NCBI GenBank assembly: GCA_963422465.1
Contig: OY730173.1
Location: 1,116,001-1,180,000, forward strand
Length of the DNA: 64,000 nt
Direction: 5' to 3'
Source: Lichina pygmaea
Taxonomy: Eukaryota; Ascomycota; Lichinomycetes; Lichinales; Lichinaceae
Shown: positions 58,963 to 64,000 of the stretch, in pieces
How the letters are laid out: every line of letters starts with the position of its first letter
Position numbering within the stretch: position 1 is the first letter of the stretch
Translations under genes and position numbers: made by a program
The notes under the pieces: generated by a model
Seen by the model: only the letters and a program-made list of their open reading frames with translations
Told to the model about the DNA's origin: nothing
Database searches by the model: none

Positions 58963-59312
58963 TAGCGTCCGGGGCGCAGCGTGTGACCCCACGATAGCAC
59001 CGGTTGGTCATCTTCCCGAAACGCATATTCGATAGACTCGTCGTGCATGCAAGAGTAGAGATTGAGGACGCGAAGATGCGTTTCTTCAATGCACCATTCC
59101 GTCGCATGCAGGCACAACTCCCTTTGAAACAGATGCCCTTGCTCATCACCATAGAGAAATCAAACCCTTATTGTCGTTGGCTTGTCCCTCCTGCTTGCCA
59201 GTAAGAAGTCTCGTTTCCTCTCCGTCGAATTCACCCCCACCGCCTAAGAATCGTGGGTCATACCACCGCCAGAAGCGGGAGGTGGACCAGAAGTCCGCTG
59301 CGGTAACGCCAC
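58963..59312. other. Convergent intergenic region
   Basis: About 350 bp lie between the ends of the MFS gene and the tyrosinase-C-like frame. Nothing else is recognised. Confidence 0.5.
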
Positions 59313-59930
59313 TCAACGTGGCGGCGGTTCCACCTGAGGCAACTCGCCCTGCTGGAGGCCCCCTTTCTTGCCCTGCGTCGCGGACCAGACAATCTGCGGC
59401 GGGCCCATGCTGGGTGGATCCGTGACCGATCTCCTGGTGACCCACAAGCGGAAAGGCGCGTCGTCGATCTCGCCTCTCAACGGTCTCACGACTCGCCAGT
59501 TCAGCTCTTGCTCGAGGAACACGCAGACCCCAAGCGACTCCTGACCTCCGGGTTCCCGAGGAAGGTGCTCGTTGATGGCCCGGGACAGGGGGAGAGAGTA
59601 TCTGACGGCGCCGTCGAGGAAGTCTTTGGGCAGTGGCTGCACCTTCGCGACAGGGACCATGAAGCTCTGGAATACCGCCGCGTCCGGCGAGTAGTCGACG
59701 CTGAACTTGACGCCGTCGAGCGCCTTCCCGAACCCGTCGCCGTCCCTCCGACGCGGCGAGCTCAAGCGAGGCCTCTGCGGAAACACATATTGCTGTCCGA
59801 TCCAGCTTGGAGCGCTGGAGTATTGCTCGTGACTCAGGCCTGGCGGGACGGGGCCCAGGAAGAAATGCAACGTGAACGAGTGAGAGTACGGTGAGCAAAG
59901 GAGATTGATAGCGTACTCAAAGACGAGCAT
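59313..59930 (-). CDS. Tyrosinase C-terminal-domain-like frame lacking a catalytic copper domain
   Basis: A single frame of 205 codons starts at the first ATG (MLVFEYAINLLCSPYSHSFT). It reads HFFLGPVPPGLS, PVAKVQPLPKDFLDG, AVRYSLPLSRAINEHL and GVCVFLEQELNWRVVRPLRG. This order resembles the C-terminal (Tyosinase_C-like) domain of fungal tyrosinases: a strand ending HFFLGPV, an L-T/L-S-L helix, and a closing LEQELNWRV. The catalytic copper-binding HxxxH regions expected upstream are not visible in 59930-60700. It may be a truncated remnant, a gene with a missed upstream part, or a stand-alone domain protein. The frame is open in-phase upstream of the ATG (about 60 codons) and a splice acceptor-like ATAG precedes it. 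Confidence 0.45.
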   Translation of the reverse strand: MLVFEYAINLLCSPYSHSFTLHFFLGPVPPGLSHEQYSSAPSWIGQQYVFPQRPRLSSPRRRDGDGFGKALDGVKFSVDYSPDAAVFQSFMVPVAKVQPLPKDFLDGAVRYSLPLSRAINEHLPREPGGQESLGVCVFLEQELNWRVVRPLRGEIDDAPFRLWVTRRSVTDPPSMGPPQIVWSATQGKKGGLQQGELPQVEPPPR

Positions 59931-60717
59931 GGTGGGCTCTATCGATAGGTCAGCGCTCCTGGCTTCTGGATTCTTCGGGTGCTTTTCGGAGAGATGGGGA
60001 TGATGTTGATGCTCGCGGTAAGGATACCGGTACGTTCCGTACTTGTTGCATGATTGCAAGAATCCCAGGTAGGACAGGGAAGAAGGAACGACTTCTACTT
60101 GTATTTGTTGTGATAGTTACACTGCACCTGCAGTTCTAGGGCTTTGATGAGAGAGACATGTGTACCCTTCGTACCTCCATACGTTACGTACGTATGCACG
60201 TATGCCTAGGCTGTTGTCTCAAGTATTCATCCAGCCCAATTGAGCGACCTTGCTCTTGAATGCCTGGCGAGACTGAGATTTACCCGCGCCACTGGGTGGT
60301 ACAACGAAGTCTTGAGTGTCCTCAATTAGGCACGTGACTCTATACGTTGAGAGGTGCAACCTTCTTTTGACACCACTGCTGCTTCAACTAGTCTTCAATA
60401 AAGTTCGGACAAGGCGTACGACTATGCTTAGTCAATTGGTCCTTGCTGATTAAGCCACTAGCAGGGCCGCAGGGCACTGCGGTCGTGGGAAACATCTCAA
60501 AGCTTGGCGTGTCAGCCGTCTAACACGTCGATCACCAAGTGCTGTTGTTACCTGAACGTCTGATTTTCATCAGTGAGTGCACTCTGCTATCTCAGCATTC
60601 GGTGATAGCTTATTTGGCCTACGGTCACCCTTGTACGACATGCTGATGATGGCTTCGTACCGTAGTGCTTGAAGCTACCACTGATCTATCGGCGACCGTC
60701 TGATCCGATATTCAAAC
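59931..60717. other. Intergenic, nothing recognised
   Basis: GTACGT palindromes occur around 60175-60200. No copper-binding tyrosinase motifs were found on the minus strand here. Confidence 0.45.
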
Positions 60718-62607
60718 ATGTCAACAAGAATAGACCCTGTTTCAACCGCGACATTGGTCATCTCGCGGTATCGGCCCGTGATACTCTTTGCGGCCGGACT
60801 GGCAGCAGCCTACGGCATCTACGTCTTTCAAGGCCATCTGTCAGCCTCTGGCATAAGAGCAGGCTCGCGTACGACCTTGCGCCGCAGCAACGCCATCAAC
60901 CGAGGTAATCGACGGCTTAGGCGTGGTGCACTCGATCAGGGTATAGGCGAAAGCAATGGAACCGCGGGCCAAGGGGCGACAGCAGTCGGGAACGGTGGCG
61001 ATGAGGCAACCGAGGCCCAGCTTGAGGCGTCGTGGGAGAACATGTCGTTTGGCACCTATCGTGTGACCGACAGCACCGGCCGAGAACGAGAAATCACGTT
61101 GAGACTGTCATTGCTGCCCACGAGAGAGCAGCTGATGAGAGAGTATGGATACGATTCGGACCAGGCGCAGATACATTACGACATGATCGAGATGCAGTAC
61201 CTGATGTGTATCGCGGCAACCCAGCCCGTCAACCTGACTTCCAACATCTCCGTCGACGCCCAGGTGGAGCTGCTTCGACGCTTCCTGATGCGTCGAGGCG
61301 TTCGGGAAACGCTGATAAACCAGGCCTTCAGAACGTTTGCCGTGTCCAGCGCTCCCGCTCGAAGGGAGCCGCTGCCGGAAACGGAGTCGCAGCCGGAGCC
61401 GGGGCTGGCGCCGGACACGCCTCGGGAACAGGAGGGCGACGTGTCGTCGCGGGGCCCACAGGACCAGGGCGCAAGAGGCGGCCAAAGCCTTCTGCATCTT
61501 CTCTATCATATCGCCGAGGATCAAGCCCGACGTGAAGGCTACGTCCATCGAGGCGTCACGTGCAATTCATGCGGCAGCATGCCCATCAGAGGGATCCGGT
61601 ATCGATGCGCCAACTGCAGTGACTTTGATCTGTGCGAGAACTGTGAGAGCTTGCAGCTGCACCCCAAGACCCATCTTTTCTACAAGGTTCGCATCCCAGC
61701 CCCTTTCCTGGCCAACCCGAAGCAGGCTCAACCGGTCTGGTACCCGGGCAAGCCCAGCCGACTCCCGCACAGCCTCCCAAAGGCGCTCAGCCAGAGGCTC
61801 GTCAGGGACACTGGTTACGATAACGCCGAGGTCGACGCCTTGTGGGATCAGTTCAGGTGCCTTGCGGCGACGGACTGGCGTGAGGACCCGAATCAGCTGC
61901 GCATGGCCATCGACCGCAAAACCTTTGACAAATGTTTCTGTCCGGCCAGTGTGTCTCGGATTCGACCGCCTCTGCTGATCTACGACCGCATCTTCGCCTT
62001 CTACGACGTCAACGGCGACGGCCTGATCGGGTTTGAAGAGTTCATCAACGGCCTGGCCAGTCTGAGCAACAAGAACAAGGACGACCGGCTGCAGAGGATC
62101 TACCAGAGCTACGACATCGACGGCGATGGTTTCATCGATCGTCGAGATTTCCTCAGGATGTTCCGCGCCTACTACGCCCTCAACAAGGAGCTGACGGAGG
62201 AGATGATCCTTGGCATGGAAGACAACGACAACGACGAGATCAACGCGCGAGACGTCATCTTCGGTGGTCAGCCGATCAGCTCCATCTTCGCAACTACCAT
62301 GCCTCCGCCGATGACGTCGCGTTATGGGGAAGGGAAGGCGAGGAACGCTCGAGGCGATCTGGAACTGGTGGATGGCCTGGGCGTGGTCCATGAAAGTGGA
62401 GACAACACCATGGACCGTCGGGAGGTGGTCGCCGAGGCCGCCGAGCGAGCGGTCGCCATGGACGCCGCCGAAGCTCGACAGGGGAGGCCGTGGCAACCCC
62501 CCGACAGCGACTTGGAAGTCGAAGCGCGGGATCTGCTGGAGCAAGCGATGAGTGGGGCATCAGCACCGGGGCCTTTGTCCACCGGGCACACCGCCGATCA
62601 TGTTCCC

Positions 62608-62639
<32 letters not shown>

Positions 62640-64000
62640 CGACGACGACGGTAGTAGCGACGACGGCAGTAGCGACGAGGACGATCGGGATCAAGCGAAC
62701 GGGGACGATGGCGACGACGGCGAAGCGCATGAGGTTTATCCGTGCGGCGATGCGTGGCCGCCGAAGTGGGTCACCTCGGAGGATGTCAAAGCGGCACTGG
62801 GACCTGGAGCGCCCAAGACGGAGAACATTCGCAACGGGGATGATCGGAAGAAGGTCTTGGGCGTCGCCATGACGCGCCTAGCCGAGGAGGAGAAGCAGAA
62901 GCGGGAGCGCATCCGGCGCCAAGCCTGGGAGGATCGGTGGAGACGACGACGGTTCTACGTCGACGAGGAGGAGGGCGCGCTGCCACCAGAAGGCTACTCG
63001 AACGAAGACGGACGGGCCTCGTCACACAATCATCAGGGGGAACGGATCGAGGCCAACACGTCCAGTCTCGCGTCGCCTTCCGGCTCGCGACCGCCCTCTC
63101 CACGGTCTCGTTCATCGTCGAAGGTCCGCTTCCGGGACCACCCCACCGACTCGACGCACGAGACGCGCTCGAATCCATCGACGTCGTCAAGGAGTATTCC
63201 CTACGGCGAGCGATGGGGTGGCTATGAGATTCCAGAAGCCGAGATGGACATTGGTCGTGAGATTCTCTATCAGTTTACACAGCAGGGACTCAACGAGATG
63301 CTCGATCCTCTCTTCCGGGAAAAGGAGGATCTCGCTCTGGAGGTGTTCGAGACCCGGTACGAAAGAAGCAGATATCGCCATCTGTGCGTCAGACCTGAGG
63401 AGAAGCCGCACATCAGCTCGGAGGAAGTAGCGGTCGACGGCTCGCCGACGGCGACTCGCGCAGACACGCCATCGGCAGACGACCCCATCTCCGACGCAGG
63501 TGATCCGTTGGCGCCGGCGAATCGCCCTCCGCTGGCCGTGTTCGGTCGTGAGTCGAACTCCATGCTCGAAAACACCGACGCCTGCTCGGCTTCGTTCGAC
63601 TCGCATTCGCCTCCATTGGAACAGTCCTCGTTCGACGGTTTCCTGTTTTCTTCGACGGACGGTCCGACGTCGACCTTTGATGTCCTGACCCCAAAATGGG
63701 GGGACGAGCTGCCGCCGACCGACCAGAAGAGCACCGTCACAGATCCCTCCAGCAACAAACTGCAGGAGACCATCTCCTTTGGTGGCACTGCGTACGACCC
63801 GACGATGCCGCAGTTCCGGCCAAATAGTGACGCCTCAACACCTACACCAGTCATGACCACCACATCTCCATCCCACCCGGAGAAGCCTGTCGACGGCCCT
63901 CTGCGTCCGGCGGTACCACCAACCATCCCCCGCCACCGTCCAGGAACGGGGTCGGGAAACGATATGTCAAAGGCGAACGGCGTGCCGAAAGCAGCCCAAC
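60718..64000 (+). CDS. ZZ zinc-finger and EF-hand protein with N-terminal membrane anchor (3' partial)
   Basis: One uninterrupted frame runs from ATG 60718 to the window edge (at least 1094 codons) with no stop, so the C-terminus is missing. It starts MSTRIDPVSTATLVISRYRP, followed by a hydrophobic segment (VILFAAGLAAAYGIYVFQ, about 21-38), probably a signal anchor. A ZZ finger at about 277-330 reads HRGVTCNSCGSMPIRGIRYR, then CANCSDFDLCENC. Two EF-hands follow at about 430-480 with complete loops DVNGDGLIGFEE and DIDGDGFIDRRD, then a third degenerate pair. An acidic run of about 15 Asp (62598-62650) precedes a basic helix (EEEKQKRERIRRQAW). A C-terminal conserved-looking block is AEMDIGREILYQFTQQGLNE. 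Calcium-dependent, membrane-tethered scaffolding is an inference. It has no introns, unlike most genes here. Confidence 0.88.

Noticed and set aside
61567-62544. 325-aa minus-strand frame
   Set aside because: Antisense to the ZZ/EF-hand gene, which has complete calcium-binding loops and a zinc finger.

Overview
The window is genomic DNA of a filamentous ascomycete (Pezizomycotina). The evidence is dense protein-coding genes interrupted by short GT-AG introns (mostly 48-90 nt, with CTNAC-like branch sites), and a gene set typical of that group: a SUR7-family protein, PIL1, an EZH2/KMT6 H3K27 methyltransferase, a PTH11-type membrane protein with a GxGxHxW motif, SPC7 with MELT-like repeats, a long-tailed PPZ phosphatase and a fungal LigD-type phosphoesterase-domain protein. 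The species cannot be fixed from sequence alone. All gene models below were read by eye; where exon lengths are given, they sum to an intact reading frame.

Layout. 1.4-2.5 kb: SUR7-family membrane protein (-). 3.9-4.0 kb: a split tRNA-Val-like sequence (-). 4.3-8.1 kb: RTT10/WDR6 WD40 protein (-), divergent from 8.6-11.3 kb: KMT6 (+). 12.2-13.3 kb: 3' remnant of a LINE (-). 14.2-15.8 kb: seven-helix PTH11-like protein (-). 16.7-17.8 kb: a 1.13 kb element with roughly 240 bp imperfect terminal inverted repeats. 17.8-20.7 kb: a gene desert rich in TACGTA palindromes. 20.8-24.6 kb: RAD2/XPG endonuclease (-). 26.2-28.0 kb: PPZ1 phosphatase (-). 29.5-29.9 kb: NAA38 (-). 30.4-31.0 kb: ribosomal protein S11 (-), divergent from 31.3-35.2 kb: SPC7 (+). 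35.7-37.4 kb: O-methyltransferase (+). 38.6-40.1 kb: PIL1 (+). 40.5-41.3 kb: second LINE remnant (-). 41.4-42.7 kb: degenerate repeat-rich coding-like DNA. 43.9-45.2 kb: secreted Cys/Asn/Pro-rich protein (-). 46.5-49.0 kb: CAC2, the CAF-1 p60 subunit (-), divergent from 49.8-51.5 kb: LigD-PE-domain protein (+). 52.4-56.5 kb: ADP1-type ABCG transporter (-), divergent from 57.0-59.0 kb: 14-TM MFS transporter (+). 59.3-59.9 kb: an isolated tyrosinase C-terminal-like domain (-). 60.7 kb to the right edge: intronless ZZ/EF-hand protein (+), cut by the window end.

Most genes are housekeeping (chromatin, DNA repair, kinetochore, translation, eisosome, transport). There is no obvious co-regulated pathway or biosynthetic cluster. 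Two eisosome-associated families (SUR7, PIL1) and two chromatin-assembly or silencing factors (KMT6, CAC2) happen to share the window. Intergenic DNA is unusual for long GA tracts, G-runs, degenerate minisatellites and recurrent TACGTA/GTACGTAC palindromes. I found no convincing new multi-gene system. The most interesting items are the long-TIR element, the split tRNA-like sequence with an enlarged D-arm, the GC-AG intron carrying a 12-bp duplication in the methyltransferase, the stop-free introns in KMT6 and the MFS gene, and the perfect 96-bp repeat amplification in SPC7.
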